This document shows, one piece after another, positions 42,834 to 53,842 of a stretch of DNA of 64,000 bases. The position numbers and the translations under genes were made by a program. A model generated the notes under the pieces. It ran no database searches, was not told the origin of the DNA, and saw nothing but the letters and a program-made list of their open reading frames with translations. Source of the stretch: Channallabes apus (Eukaryota; Chordata; Actinopteri; Siluriformes; Clariidae). The stretch is from contig CM060121.1 in NCBI GenBank assembly GCA_030522415.1, positions 21,560,642-21,624,641 on the forward strand, in the 5' to 3' direction. Numbering within the stretch: position 1 is the stretch's first letter; each line of letters starts with the position of its first letter.

Positions 42834-43163
42834 TGTAGCGATCACCACTATAGAAACCACACCACGAGTGGTGAGAGTTTTTATTAACTTGACTGTTGTC
42901 GGCCACAGTCACGCCAAAACAAAACGAACAGAATCAGAACTGTGTCCTGTTCTCTAACTCCGAACCGGACTTTCTCCCAGAAAAACTCTCTCACTCTCTC
43001 TCCCCTCACACATGCATCCCCCCATACACATGTCCCCACACACATACACCACACACACACACACACACACACAAGTGGTGCCTTTCTCTCTCTGCTCTAC
43101 CCTTTCATACAAACTGTGCAGTGATAGCTAACACAATTTATAACTTATACTCACACTGCTACA
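42834..43163 (-). repeat. Solo LTR of 330 bp
   Basis: Bounded by TGTAGCGATCACC and CACTGCTACA, flanked by ATAT (42830-42833, 43164-43167). On the minus strand an AATAAA lies near the end. Contains a (CA)n run at 43047-43072. No internal region is present. Confidence 0.7.
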
Positions 43164-43167
43164 ATAT

Positions 43168-43787
43168 TATCAGGAGTGCGGGTCATGGGCTGTGGAGATG
43201 GATCCAGGTGTAGGTGCAGATCGTGAGCTTCTTCAGATCTCCTGTGGTGCGGCAATAGTGAGAGCAGCGTCGAGATGTGAGACTGAGCCGTGAAGTCCGT
43301 CCGCGATGTTGAGTCAAAACATGAAGATGAGTCGTAAATGAGGAAGCGAGAGTGAGAGTTCAAAATCGTGACATCCGTCAGCAAAGGCGTAGAGCCAAAA
43401 CGTTAAGCTGAGCTGTAGTCGAGGAAACGAGAGCGAGAGTTCAAAAGCCATGAAATTAGTCCAAATCATGAGTCGAGAAAACGGGACAACGAGAAACCAA
43501 AGCGAGATCGATAACATGACAACCATGAAACGAAACACGAGAATATTGAGGTGAAGAAACCCACAATAATCTGGCAATGAGATAGCACGCTGCACTTTCT
43601 TATAAGCCTTAAGAAATTAGCGCAGGATGAGAAACCAGTGTGCAGGAAGGGCGGTCTGGGGGCATGTGAAGAGACATGACAGCGTGGGAAAGCATGACCA
43701 GGTGGTGAGGAGCATGACAGTGTGGGAAAGGAAATGTCAAAGATGAAAGTGGTCATAGAACAGCGTGAGTGAGCAGAGAGCGTGACA
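43168..43787 (-). repeat. Chromovirus LTR, solo or truncated
   Basis: Minus strand starts TGTCACGCTCTCTGCTCACT, has a TTATAAG box (about 43600) and GCCAGATTATTGTGGG near the expected transcript start, like the LTR at 6008. The distal half is made of degenerate repeats around GAGCGAGAGTTCAAAA, about 75-85 bp apart. A fragment of the same LTR lies at 59395-59485. Confidence 0.7.
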
Positions 43788-43943
43788 TATATAAGGTTTT
43801 ATATAATGGTTCTAGTATAATTTTATGCAGGATCGTCCAATTTTCAGAATACCTTTGTAACAGAAGGAATCAACCTCATGCCATAATTAACTACTACTGT
43901 ATACCCAAATAGAACTGTACATGCTGTTTGTGTGTTTTGGTGC
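43788..43943. other. Short AT-rich spacer
   Basis: No feature recognised; ends with GGTG, the likely target duplication of the ERV-like element. Confidence 0.4.
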
Positions 43944-44273
43944 TGTAATGTTTTATAACATTGTAAGACACTGTAATCTAATAAGAAGATTCCTGTGCCT
44001 TTAGACCAGACCCCTCACTGTGCTTCCTCATGCCTTCTGTGGTAACACCTTCTATATCCTGTATCTAGACGAGGATACATCCAAATGGCTCCTGTCTGCA
44101 AGAACCCTTTTGTTTAATCAGGAGAATGCAAATGTATCTCCTCTCACCTGTCTGTCTCCGGGTCCCTCTATGACTGACATGTTAATGACTGGTTCTTTTG
44201 ATGGTCGGGGCATAGCACCGTTTAAATGTGCTCTCTTTGCTGAGAATAAAGAGAGATCTTCAGACATCATGCC

Positions 44274-44313
<40 letters not shown>

Positions 44314-44442
44314 TCTCTCCCGGTCAATCAGGCCCAGACCGGTAAGTGCATCAAGGTGCAGCGGACACAACAACCTAAAACTCTTCTACTCTTAGCTTAA
44401 AACTTAGCTCGGACACACTTCTACTACATTTTAAACTTAACA
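43944..44442 (+). repeat. Left LTR of the ERV-like element
   Basis: Starts TGTAATGTTTTATAAC and ends AACTTAACA. Contains AATAAA at about 44246 and a pure (GT)n run (44277-44311) that is only a few bases long in the right LTR. No protein-coding content. Confidence 0.8.
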
Positions 44443-44466
44443 ATTTGGGGGCTCAGTCCGGTCTTC
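44443..44466 (+). promoter_or_regulatory. Primer-binding site, tRNA-Pro type
   Basis: TTTGGGGGCTCAGTCCGG starts one base after the LTR and matches the tRNA-Pro type PBS of gammaretrovirus-like elements except for one inserted A. Confidence 0.7.
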
Positions 44467-46131
44467 CCTCTCAGAGGAAAAAGTAAGTGTTTATTTTGCT
44501 CTTTCGGATTTTTCCCTTCAGGGGGGTCAGGGGAGATTTTGTTCTTGTGTGATCTGGTTAAAATAAAGTTTAATTCACGTTATGTTTTCTAAATAAATTT
44601 TGTTCATCGTAATTAATTCTAATTGTCTTGTCTAAGAGGTTTTGTTTTCTGGAGCAAGTTTTATATAGCTTTCGTCACATCATGTTTAAAGAAATATCCG
44701 CAGTATTTTGAATGAAAAAGCTTCGTTGTGGTGTCAGTACCGCCGTGTTTTATAGAACCGTAATGCATTCTTTAACAAAATTCGTTCCGCGTCTCGAATC
44801 GCGCATTAAATAACTTGTTCATTCATCTGGTAAACAACAACTGAAATGGGTATGATTGTTTAATCATTGTGGTAGTGTTTATGACAAGCGTGCAAAATAC
44901 TCTGGTATTCACAACAACTCTGTACTTACTGAAATAGAAACATTACAACGCCTGTTGCTAACAATCCGTGTCCTCGGTTGCTATGGGTTACCAGACGCAG
45001 GCGCTGACCCGCTATCTGCGTGCTTTAACTGTATGCTCTGTAATGTGGTCAGAATGCCGAAATGGGCAAATGTACATTCAGATGTGCAGTTGTTTTTCAT
45101 TAAAATATTCATGATAACTGTTGGCTTACTTGTAGTTAGCTTTGGTATTATTCCATGTTTACACTGAATGCAACATTTGGATCTATTGTAGTATTATTTA
45201 ATTGTAGTCTTGTATTACTGAGAGTAAGTGTGCTTTTATTGTTTTGTCGCCATGCAATGTCAATGCTGGAGCAACATATGTCTGTTAAAATTATAATCTA
45301 CAAGTGTACATATACTACATACAAGTTAAGTGTTTAAAATGCAAGTTTTAAAACGACGATCATCACCAGGGACTGTAAATGCAGAATGTGTGGATTGTCA
45401 CTTTGCCAGTTGTTTGGCTAGTTATATCTGGATGGCTTCACTCATTGATACTCGTAACCAGTAGTTGGCAGTGTTCCAGTGTGGTGCTTTGTTCCTGGTA
45501 CTACCTTGATCTAGCTAATGTTGTGCAATGTTGTCACTTGTTTGGAATGTTACAAACTGAAAATCTGGACTGCCTGAATTAACAAATATTGAGAGCAGTT
45601 TTGTGTGAATATGAGAGTCCAAGCAGAGAACAGTTACAGGAATTATCTGTGGCAGAAAGTATAAGCAAGTACGAAAAGAAAGGTTTATATAATTGTGGTG
45701 AAACCAGCAGTGTTGTATGGTTTGTAGACATTGGTGCTGATGACAAGAAAGGAAACAGGGCTGTAGGGGCAGAGCTCAAGATGGTGCAATTTGCTTTGAG
45801 AGTGAAAAGAATGGACAGGATTTGGAATGTGTATATTGGCGGAACAGTTCAAGTAGGGCAGTTTGGAAACAAAGTTAGAGAGGCCTGATTAAGATGCTGT
45901 GGAGATGTGCATAGAAGGAATAAGGACTTTATCCAGAAGTAACTGTTAGAGATGGAGTACAGACAGAAATAAGATTTAGAACAGTTTTGTGTACATTTCA
46001 ACAGTTTTTAAACAAGTTCTCCATCACACAAATAAAGTCTAGCCACAGAACATTTTAATTTGTTTTTAGGTAAAATGATTCTGCTCGTCAATGGGAAAAA
46101 ACCCATGAAAACGAATAAATATATTACATCA

Positions 46132-46170
<39 letters not shown>

Positions 46171-48133
46171 TAATACTGGTATATAAATATTTTTGTTCAC
46201 CGGCTATACCTGAAATTGAAGAAGTTGCATTTATAGTTTCCGTTCCCTTTCATAGAAAAGTCAAATTAATTTAAATTCCCTTCTGTAATTTAAGGGGGCT
46301 CGTCCAATAGTAAATTGGCATATACGTATTTGAAGTATATTTTGAAGAAAAAAGAAAAATTGTATGCGTTTTAATTTGTGTTTGACATTACTCGCGTTGA
46401 TTTATTGATTAAAATTACAGTGATTGTGATTAATTGAAAGAAATAGATACAACTAAGTTTTTTTTGTTTAACTAAAACTGAACCAGTGTTGTTAGCAATA
46501 AGCTAAAAAAATACACAGCGCAGTCATCGCAGAGTAAAACCGTGTCCCGTTAGAGGAGACGCGCTCCTTCGGGTGTGTTTTAAAAGTTATACGTTCGCTA
46601 ACTTCTGTTGTTTACGTAATTTATGCGTTACAATATTTGTAATTTAGTGAGGCCTTTGTAGTGTGCACTTTGTGTATAAGCTGGCCCTGGCATAGAGGCG
46701 CGTGGTTAGAAAATAAATTAATTAATTGGTTATAGGCAAGGCAAGTTTATTTGTATAGCACATTTCATACACAATGGTAATTCAAAGTGCTTTACATAGA
46801 AGCATATAGCCATATTCCTTAGAGTGTTCTTTGGAACAGGGAGCGGCATACAGTTGCAGTTATACACGTGGGGGGTGCATGAGTTTTATTGTCTCCCTGA
46901 CGTAGAGGCGTGCGAACTCACCCCGGCACACCTGAGTGTTCTCAGAAACAGGGTAGATTGGCTGAATGCCTTATTAATTCACTATATTGGTATTTGATAA
47001 ATGTGTGAATGATCTCCAAAGGTGTAGAGGCACGTGAGATTTGAAATAGAATCCATATTCCTGGTAGTGTTATTAGGAACGTGGAGATATTGCACATTTT
47101 TTATAATACACTTATAAATTACAGTATATACTTATACACTCTGTTCGAACGTCACACTACCCATAAGAAAAATTAATGAATAAATTTTAAAAGGGAATAT
47201 TCTGGAATAATTCAATGAAACAAGCTTAAAGTGTACATAATTAAACTGACCAGCTTGATGTGTCCGCCTAACTTTGATACACTACAATTTACCAACAATC
47301 AAAGCATGCTCATGAAATTATTACATTTGTGCACACAATGTAACTACTGCAGTAACAAAAATAAGTAAGCAAAAACATTCATTCTTGATTGAGAAATAAC
47401 CAACTATTGGCTGGATCCCAAATTATGCAGCGTTGAGCTCCGCTGCTCCAAATTTAGCACAAACCTTGGCTTGGGAGCTCGTGACTGAGCGACATGCACT
47501 CCTGACACAGACAAAGAACTGACTGACTGACTGACTTCAACTAATATTCAAGCTAACACACCTGACATGACAAACATTTGTACAGGTTGTATGTGACAAA
47601 GATTCATGTCTTCCATGTTGTATGTGACTGTACTTCTGTTTACCCATAACTATATTGCTTTCACAGAAAAACAACAGCATTAAGATTTAATCACATTATT
47701 TTAGATACAGTAATTCCATTGGATCAGCTGTTGGTTGACTTTACTGTGTCCAATGAAATTTATTAATGTTGTTTTATCTAACCAAAGGCTTTCTCACAGC
47801 AGCATTCGACAAGGAGGAATTCTGGCACAATTCATCAGAGATATCGCTAAATTATCCATATGTAACTTTAATCTGAGATCTGACTTATTCATATGCTGAT
47901 ACGTATCTTCTGTAGTGAAGGTTTGAAGGCACGGGCCCATAATGAAGTGCTAGTAACCTCTCTTCTGGGCTCCAACTGACTCTCTACTATACGTAAAGTA
48001 TCTGGGTCGAAGAAGAGATCAGCTTGGAAGATAACTTGGATGTTTTGGACACTGATCCTCCTCACCTTACCCCATACACATATAGTAAACATTACTGTAT
48101 TAGTCTGAAAAACACATATGGCAGAATTGTAAC
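44467..48133 (+). other. ERV-like internal region, left part
   Basis: No retroviral domain is recognised. The two modest open frames (44856-45167, ending in a hydrophobic stretch, and 45589-45888, 99 residues) resemble nothing I know. A second AATTTAAGGGGG tract is at 46287-46298. An (AAT)n run is at 46132-46167. A block of three degenerate repeats (46680-47080) and a LINE tail (46738-46800) lie here. Confidence 0.5.
46738..46800 (-). repeat. LINE 3' tail fragment
   Basis: GGCAAGTTTATTTGTATAGC followed by ACATTTCATACACAATGG and TTCAAAGTGCTTTACAT is the antisense 3' end of a common fish LINE family. Only the terminal ~65 bp are clear. Confidence 0.6.
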
Positions 48134-48391
48134 TAGGGCTGGGCGATTTGGCCTAAAATCAAAATCTCGATTAATTGAACATTTTAACTCGATTTCGATT
48201 AATAAACTATTTTTTTTTTTTGCCCTCATAGTTCACTGACAAGTTTTGTACAGTAAATATGCTCACAAGTGAGAGATTTTTGAATGAAGGCTGCATTACT
48301 TGATTGATTAATTGAAGGCAACACACACTATCTACTATCTGATTATTTACTGAACATCAATGTTGAACAACTTAAATTAAACTGAAGCCAC

Positions 48392-49317
48392 TGTTACGTG
48401 CAGAGGAGTGGTGCACGTATGTGTGTGTGTAGCGCGGGTCTATGCGCGACGGCGGCGCATGCGTGATCTCTCCCCCCTTTCTCTCTCCCGCTCTCCTTTT
48501 CGCAGGAAGCCCCGCCCCGATGGAACGTGCCGTGACGTGCGCCGTGATTGGCTGGCTGTGGATCTGCGTGACTTCTTAAGCTCGCGAGTGGAAGCAGGAA
48601 GTGCGCGACTTATGCCTTGTGTGTGACTTCCGTGCTCTATTGTTGATTGGTTAATTAGTGAATTGTTGGATTGTGATTGTGAGGTTGTTGGATTGTGTGA
48701 GTGATTGATTGATTGATTGAGTGGTTGTATGTTGAAGTGTGACTGTGTATTTGTTTGTTATTTTGTATTTGTTTTGAGTGTGTGTGTGTTTTTGGCTTGT
48801 TTGGTTGGAGAGAGAGCCTGTGTGTCGCGCCTTGCCTCTCTCCTTCCCTTTTGTTGTTTTTGGATTTTCTTTTGTTTGTTTGTGTTAGCGTGGATGGAAG
48901 TTTTCCTCCCGCTTTTGTACATAGTTCTCTTTATTGTAAATATTGTGTATATATATTTTGTTCTTTTCTTTTTGTTTGTACATAGTTGCAAGGAAGCAGT
49001 AGGGGTTGGGTGCCATTTTTGTTGTCCCCTGTTTTCTCCTGTTTTTGTAAGTAGTTAGGAAGCTAGTTTAGTTTTTGTATTTTGATTTGAGTTTTCTTTT
49101 TGGTAGTTTAGCTAGCTTGAGGGTGGAGATAGAGGGGGGTTTTGTTTATTGTTTTGGCCTTGGCCCAATCCTGAAGCCCAGAGCTTCCTGTATGTGTATG
49201 TGCGTGTGTGTCAAAATAAAAACCACGCACAAAATCTTGGTTGCAAGAATATTTATTTATAACCAATTTATTATTTTCTTTGTTGCGTCCCTTGACCCTA
49301 GACCGGGGGTCGTAACA
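48392..49317 (+). repeat. 5' LTR of Gmr1-like element
   Basis: Identical to the 3' LTR at all but one site seen. Small frames such as the one at 48717-49058 appear in both LTRs only because the LTR is duplicated. Confidence 0.95.
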
Positions 49318-49405
49318 AGTGGGGGCTCGTCCGTTGCCAGTCACTGGTTAAAAAGTGGGGACTCGTCCATTGCCAGTTACTGGCTAACAAGTGGTGGCTT
49401 GTCTG
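49318..49405 (+). promoter_or_regulatory. Triplicated PBS-like block, 36-bp period
   Basis: TGGGGGCTCGTCCG (49320), TGGGGACTCGTCCA (49356) and TGGTGGCTTGTCTG (49392) start exactly 36 bp apart, with GCCAGTCACTGG-like spacers between the first two. The first matches the tRNA-Pro PBS over 14 bases and sits two bases after the LTR; the other two are diverged copies. Confidence 0.8.
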
Positions 49406-49473
49406 TTTTTGAGTATACCCTGCCTTTTTGTTTGTTTGGCTGTCTTCTTAAGTTGGACAGTAGTGATAGAACA

Positions 49474-51765
49474 ATGGCATTTGACTTAATTGCCTTTACA
49501 CTGGCTCCTACCATGGAACAGTTTGACCAGTGTCGTAAGGATGATTTGTTCAGCATTGCTGAATTTTTTGAAGTTGAGGTGCCACGAAGAGGTCTAAAGA
49601 GGGAGATTAAAAAAATATTGCTTGACAATTTAATTGAACAGCAGATTTTGCCTGGAGAGTGTGCTAAGAGCGAGGACGCTTCAACGCCGACGGAGGTCGA
49701 CAGTAGGCCAGTACCTGCGCCGCAGTCACCTTCCACGCCCGCCAAGCATAAGGTAACCACACCACCAATTGGGGACTCTAACCAGCTTTTAGTTCTTAAA
49801 ACGAGGGAGGTGGAGCTGGAAATTAAACGAGAGGAAACAGAAGCTCAAAGGTTACGGTTGCGAGAGCTGGAGCTTGAGATGGAGAGGGAGCATTTTCGGC
49901 GAGATTTCAGCCGGCTACACCGGGCTGAGATCGCGCCGGAGAGTTCACCTGCTTTTCCATCTTTTGCACAGCTACCTGCAACGGCTGCGCCGGGCTCCTC
50001 TTCTCTGGTTTCTGCCCCAGTGACTACCTCCCCAACCCATTTCGATGTAAGCAAGCATATTGTTTTAGTACCTCCTTTTAGAGAGACCGAGGTGGATAGC
50101 TATTTCATAGCTTTTGAACGTGTGGCAGCTACGTTACAGTGGCCAAGAGCAATGTGGGCTCTCTTGTTACAGTGTAAATTGACTGGTAAAGCGCAGGATG
50201 TGTGCTCTGCGTTGCCTGTTGAACAAAGCCTGGATTACGACACGGTCAAACAAACTGTTCTGCGTGCATATGAATTAGTGCCAGAGGCTTATAGACAAAA
50301 ATTTAGGTCCCATAAAAAGACAGACAGACAAACATTTGTGGAGTTTGCCCGTGAAAAGCAAACACTGTTTGAAAAGTGGTGTGCTGCAACTAAAGCTACC
50401 ACTTTTGAGGCTCTTAAAGAGTTAATTCTGTTGGAGGACTTTAAAAATTGTGTCTTTGAAAATATTGTCTTGCACTTGAATGAGCAAAAAGTCATGTCAT
50501 TATCAGCAGCCGCTGTATTGGCTGATGAATTTGAGTTGACGCACCGTACTGTATTTTCCCCTACTGTGAGAACGGATAAATTCGCTGTCCGTGGGGTTGA
50601 AGAACAGGTGAAACCTTCAGCAAGCAGTGTGAAACCTGCAAGAGGGAGTACTTTTAGAACTTCTCAGTATCGCTCAGGGGGAGGTAGAGTATGTTTCTAC
50701 TGTTTGAGTGCTGATCATCTGATCTCAGACTGTGAGGCCTGGAAGAAAAAGAATACAGCTGTAAAGTCAAAATCGGTGGGGTTTGTTGAAAGGCAATTAA
50801 AACACGTCTTACCTGAACAAACAGTGGAAGTTTATAAGCCATTCATGTTACAAGGGTCAGTGGCAGACAGCCCTGAAGGTGTTCGCAGACCAGTGTCCAT
50901 TCTGCGAGATACAGGTGCAGCACAGACTCTGATGTTAGCTGATACACTTTCACTGTCTCAAAAAACCTACACAGGCACCGATGTGATTTTATGTGGCATA
51001 GGAGCAGGCTGTATCACAGTCCCACTTCATGACATTTATCTTGAGACAGAAATAGTGAAGGGGAAAGTACGTGTTGGTATTTGTACTGAACTCCCTGTTG
51101 AAGGAGTTCAGGTAATCCTGGGAAATGATCTGGCAGGTGGTGTTGTTTTCCCTCGTCCTATTGTGACAGTAGAACCGGTAGCTGATGTAAACAATGATGG
51201 TGTTTCCAATTGTCCTACAGTGTTCCCATCATGTGCAGTTACACGTGCACAAGCACGAAAGTTTGATGCTGTCAATTTATCTGAATCTTTTCTGAAAACT
51301 ACACCTATCAGAGCAAAATGTCATGTCGAACCAAAATTGTCGTCTGAAGCTGTGGTACCATTACAGATGGGCTGTTCGCAATTGGCGACGGCGCAGAGAG
51401 CTATCTTAACCTGGCTAATTGTGTTCATCTGTGTTGGTGCAGCCTCAATATTGGTGACAGAAATAGATTTTACATATTTCTTTATATGTCTTTTTGTCAA
51501 AATAATGATTTTGACTTTTATGGGTGGGGGTGTTACGTGCAGAGGAGTGGTGCACGTATGTGTGTGTGTAGCGCGGGTCTATGCGCGACGGCGGCGCATG
51601 CGCGATCTCTCCCCCCTTTCTCTCTCCCGCTCTCCTTTTCGCAGGAAGCCCCGCCCCGATGGAACGTGCCGTGACGTGCGCCGTGATTGGCTGGCTGTGG
51701 ATCTGCGTGACTTCTTAAGCTCGCGAGTGGAAGCAGGAAGTGCGCGACTTATGCCTTGTGTGTGA
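49474..51765 (+). CDS. Gag-protease polyprotein with SCAN-like capsid
   Basis: Start chosen at ATG 49474 (MAFDLIAFTL), after the PBS block; 763 residues. N-terminal SAP-like helix pair (KDDLFSIAEFF...REIKKILLDNL), charged coiled coil (~104-147), capsid (~190-265), SCAN-like capsid C-terminus (~273-350: YRQKFRSHKKTDRQTF, WCAATKATTFEALKELILLE), CCHC knuckle at 407 (CFYCLSADHLISDC) and protease with ILRDTGAAQTLM (DTGA at 479-482). After CAVTRAQARK the usual pol start is replaced by a hydrophobic tail (~645-685) and the frame runs across the purine tract to a stop inside the 3' LTR. The SCAN-like fold is known from Gmr1-like gag proteins. Intact frame; probably expressed and mobilised in trans. 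Confidence 0.85.
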   Translation: MAFDLIAFTLAPTMEQFDQCRKDDLFSIAEFFEVEVPRRGLKREIKKILLDNLIEQQILPGECAKSEDASTPTEVDSRPVPAPQSPSTPAKHKVTTPPIGDSNQLLVLKTREVELEIKREETEAQRLRLRELELEMEREHFRRDFSRLHRAEIAPESSPAFPSFAQLPATAAPGSSSLVSAPVTTSPTHFDVSKHIVLVPPFRETEVDSYFIAFERVAATLQWPRAMWALLLQCKLTGKAQDVCSALPVEQSLDYDTVKQTVLRAYELVPEAYRQKFRSHKKTDRQTFVEFAREKQTLFEKWCAATKATTFEALKELILLEDFKNCVFENIVLHLNEQKVMSLSAAAVLADEFELTHRTVFSPTVRTDKFAVRGVEEQVKPSASSVKPARGSTFRTSQYRSGGGRVCFYCLSADHLISDCEAWKKKNTAVKSKSVGFVERQLKHVLPEQTVEVYKPFMLQGSVADSPEGVRRPVSILRDTGAAQTLMLADTLSLSQKTYTGTDVILCGIGAGCITVPLHDIYLETEIVKGKVRVGICTELPVEGVQVILGNDLAGGVVFPRPIVTVEPVADVNNDGVSNCPTVFPSCAVTRAQARKFDAVNLSESFLKTTPIRAKCHVEPKLSSEAVVPLQMGCSQLATAQRAILTWLIVFICVGAASILVTEIDFTYFFICLFVKIMILTFMGGGVTCRGVVHVCVCVARVYARRRRMRDLSPLSLSRSPFRRKPRPDGTCRDVRRDWLAVDLRDFLSSRVEAGSARLMPCV

Positions 51766-52456
51766 CTTCCGTGCTCTATTGTTGATTGGTTAATTAGTGA
51801 ATTGTTGGATTGTGATTGTGAGGTTGTTGGATTGTGTGAGTGATTGATTGATTGATTGAGTGGTTGTATGTTGAAGTGTGACTGTGTATTTGTTTGTTAT
51901 TTTGTATTTGTTTTGAGTGTGTGTGTGTTTTTGGCTTGTTTGGTTGGAGAGAGAGCCTGTGTGTCGCGCCTTGCCTCTCTCCTTCCCTTTTGTTGTTTTT
52001 GGATTTTCTTTTGTTTGTTTGTGTTAGCGTGGATGGAAGTTTTCCTCCCGCTTTTGTACATAGTTCTCTTTATTGTAAATATTGTGTATATATATTTTGT
52101 TCTTTTCTTTTTGTTTGTACATAGTTGCAAGGAAGCAGTAGGGGTTGGGTGCCATTTTTGTTGTCCCCTGTTTTCTCCTGTTTTTGTAAGTAGTTAGGAA
52201 GCTAGTTTAGTTTTTGTATTTTGATTTGAGTTTTCTTTTTGGTAGTTTAGCTAGCTTGAGGGTGGAGATAGAGGGGGGTTTTGTTTATTGTTTTGGCCTT
52301 GGCCCAATCCTGAAGCCCAGAGCTTCCTGTATGTGTATGTGCGTGTGTGTCAAAATAAAAACCACGCACAAAATCTTGGTTGCAAGAATATTTATTTATA
52401 ACCAATTTATTATTTTCTTTGTTGCGTCCCTTGACCCTAGACCGGGGGTCGTAACA
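51531..52456 (+). repeat. 3' LTR of Gmr1-like element
   Basis: Direct copy of 48392-49317; followed by CCAC (52457-52460). Confidence 0.95.
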
Positions 52457-52924
52457 CCACAAAAATTAAAGGGTTCATTAAATTACATTTTAAAGTATAG
52501 TTTATTAACAAAAACAGATGACAGATTTGGCCTTAAAAATTAAGATACTATAGGCACATGCTCAGAATCTTTACAAGGCAAAGATTTTTATTAAAAAAAA
52601 AATACTTGTTTGTGATGATAAAAAGTATCTTGTGATGATATATTAATGTTTTGAGATTTTTAAACAATAATGAGAAACAACATTTAGACCACACACACTA
52701 GGGCTGTCTTTTTATCCCACAATTCAGAGTTAAATGAAGGCTATTTCACACGGCCCCAATAAACTGACATAATGGCTTAAGCATGCAATGACAACAAACA
52801 TGGAATGAATTATGCAGCTATCATCTGGGCCAGGACAATTTCACTTTTACTATATAGTTGGGTACCTGCTAGGTGTTGTATAGTTCATATTTGCTTGGCC
52901 AGAATGGTTTAAGCCACGAAAATA

Positions 52925-53285
52925 GCGTTTTATTGATAAACTGCGCAGCATTCGGCAACGTGAACACTCCCGTTAGTAACGAGGTGAATAAGGAGCTAAA
53001 CTTCAGCCGTAAAATGAGACGCTGCGCAATAAGGAGCCAAACAAACCGGAAGCTGCGAATAAGGAGCTAAACTTCAGCCACAGAGTGAGACGCTGCGCAA
53101 TAAGGAGCCAAACGAATCGGAAGCTGCTTTTATTGATAAACTGCGCAGCTTTCGCCAGCGTGAACACTCCCGTTAGTAACGAGGCGAATAAGGAGCTAAA
53201 CTTCAGCCGCGGAATGAGATGCTGCACAATAAGGAGCCAAACAAACCGGAAGTTGCGAATAAGGAGCTAACCTTCAGCCTCGTGT
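52925..53285. repeat. Complex tandem repeat inside the hAT element
   Basis: Units built from GAATAAGGAGCTAAACTTCAGCC, GAGACGCTGCGCAATAAGGAG and CAAACAAACCGGAAGCTGC recur four times, and a longer unit with ATTGATAAACTGCGCAGC and GTGAACACTCCCGTTAGTAA recurs twice, giving a higher-order structure. Confidence 0.85.
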
Positions 53286-53842
53286 GCTTAGGGGCATCAT
53301 ATCTTTCGCTAGAAAGTTAGAAACGGCCCTGGTTATATCCTTGCTCCTTTTGGACACCTTTCATAAAGTGTAATGGTCACGAAAGACGACGCAATCGATA
53401 TCTGCTTTGGTACAGCCCCACTGCTAGCCCTGCTAGTTGACGGAGTAGCATCGGCCCGCATGTTCATGCTCTATGTGGTCGTGTGGGTGATGCGTTCATA
53501 TAACGGAGTTCGTGCTACCTTTTTTGTCGACAATTTCAACATCTTTGGATAATAACTCGAGGTTAGATTCACTTTCGTCGCTGCTTCCACTCTTTTTTTT
53601 TTTTTTTTTTGTCGTCCTGGTGTCAAGTTTGCTTCGCAAAGTACGGCAGGAAATTAACTTTGACCTGCACGGCACGCGCAAGCTGCACGCTGATTGGTTG
53701 TTGTCGTGTTGTTCTGCTGTGTGATTGGCTCTTAGATTAATCCATATCGAGCAAAAAATGTCTATAGCTTTTCATCGTTTTTAAAATCAAATAAATCGCG
53801 ATTCGATATGATATCTTTTATCGGCCCAGCCCTAATTGTAAC

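Larger units (their letters stand above)
48392..52456 (+). mobile_element. Young Gmr1-like LTR element encoding gag and protease only
   Basis: LTRs of 926 bp each (48392-49317, 51531-52456), TGTTACG to CGTAACA, flanked by CCAC. I find one difference between them (48464 T versus 51603 C), so the insertion is very recent. The 2.2-kb internal region has a triplicated PBS-like block, one long frame and a purine tract (TGGGTGGGGG, 51521-51530). RT, RNase H and integrase are absent, so movement needs a helper. Confidence 0.95.
48134..53834. mobile_element. hAT-type non-autonomous element
   Basis: Starts TAGGGCTGGGCGATTTGG and ends ATCGGCCCAGCCCTA, flanked by the perfect 8-bp duplication ATTGTAAC (48126-48133, 53835-53842), the hAT hallmark. 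No transposase. Own sequence is 48134-48391 and 52461-53834; a young LTR element fills the middle. Confidence 0.9.

Noticed and set aside
45589..45888. 99-residue frame as a novel gene
   Set aside because: Moderately gene-like composition, but no motif, no splice or promoter context, and it lies in a decayed ERV-like interior; not claimed as a CDS.
48717..49058. Hydrophobic 113-residue frame, present again at 51856-52197
   Set aside because: Both copies lie in the LTRs and are identical only because LTRs are copied; there is no start context or family match.
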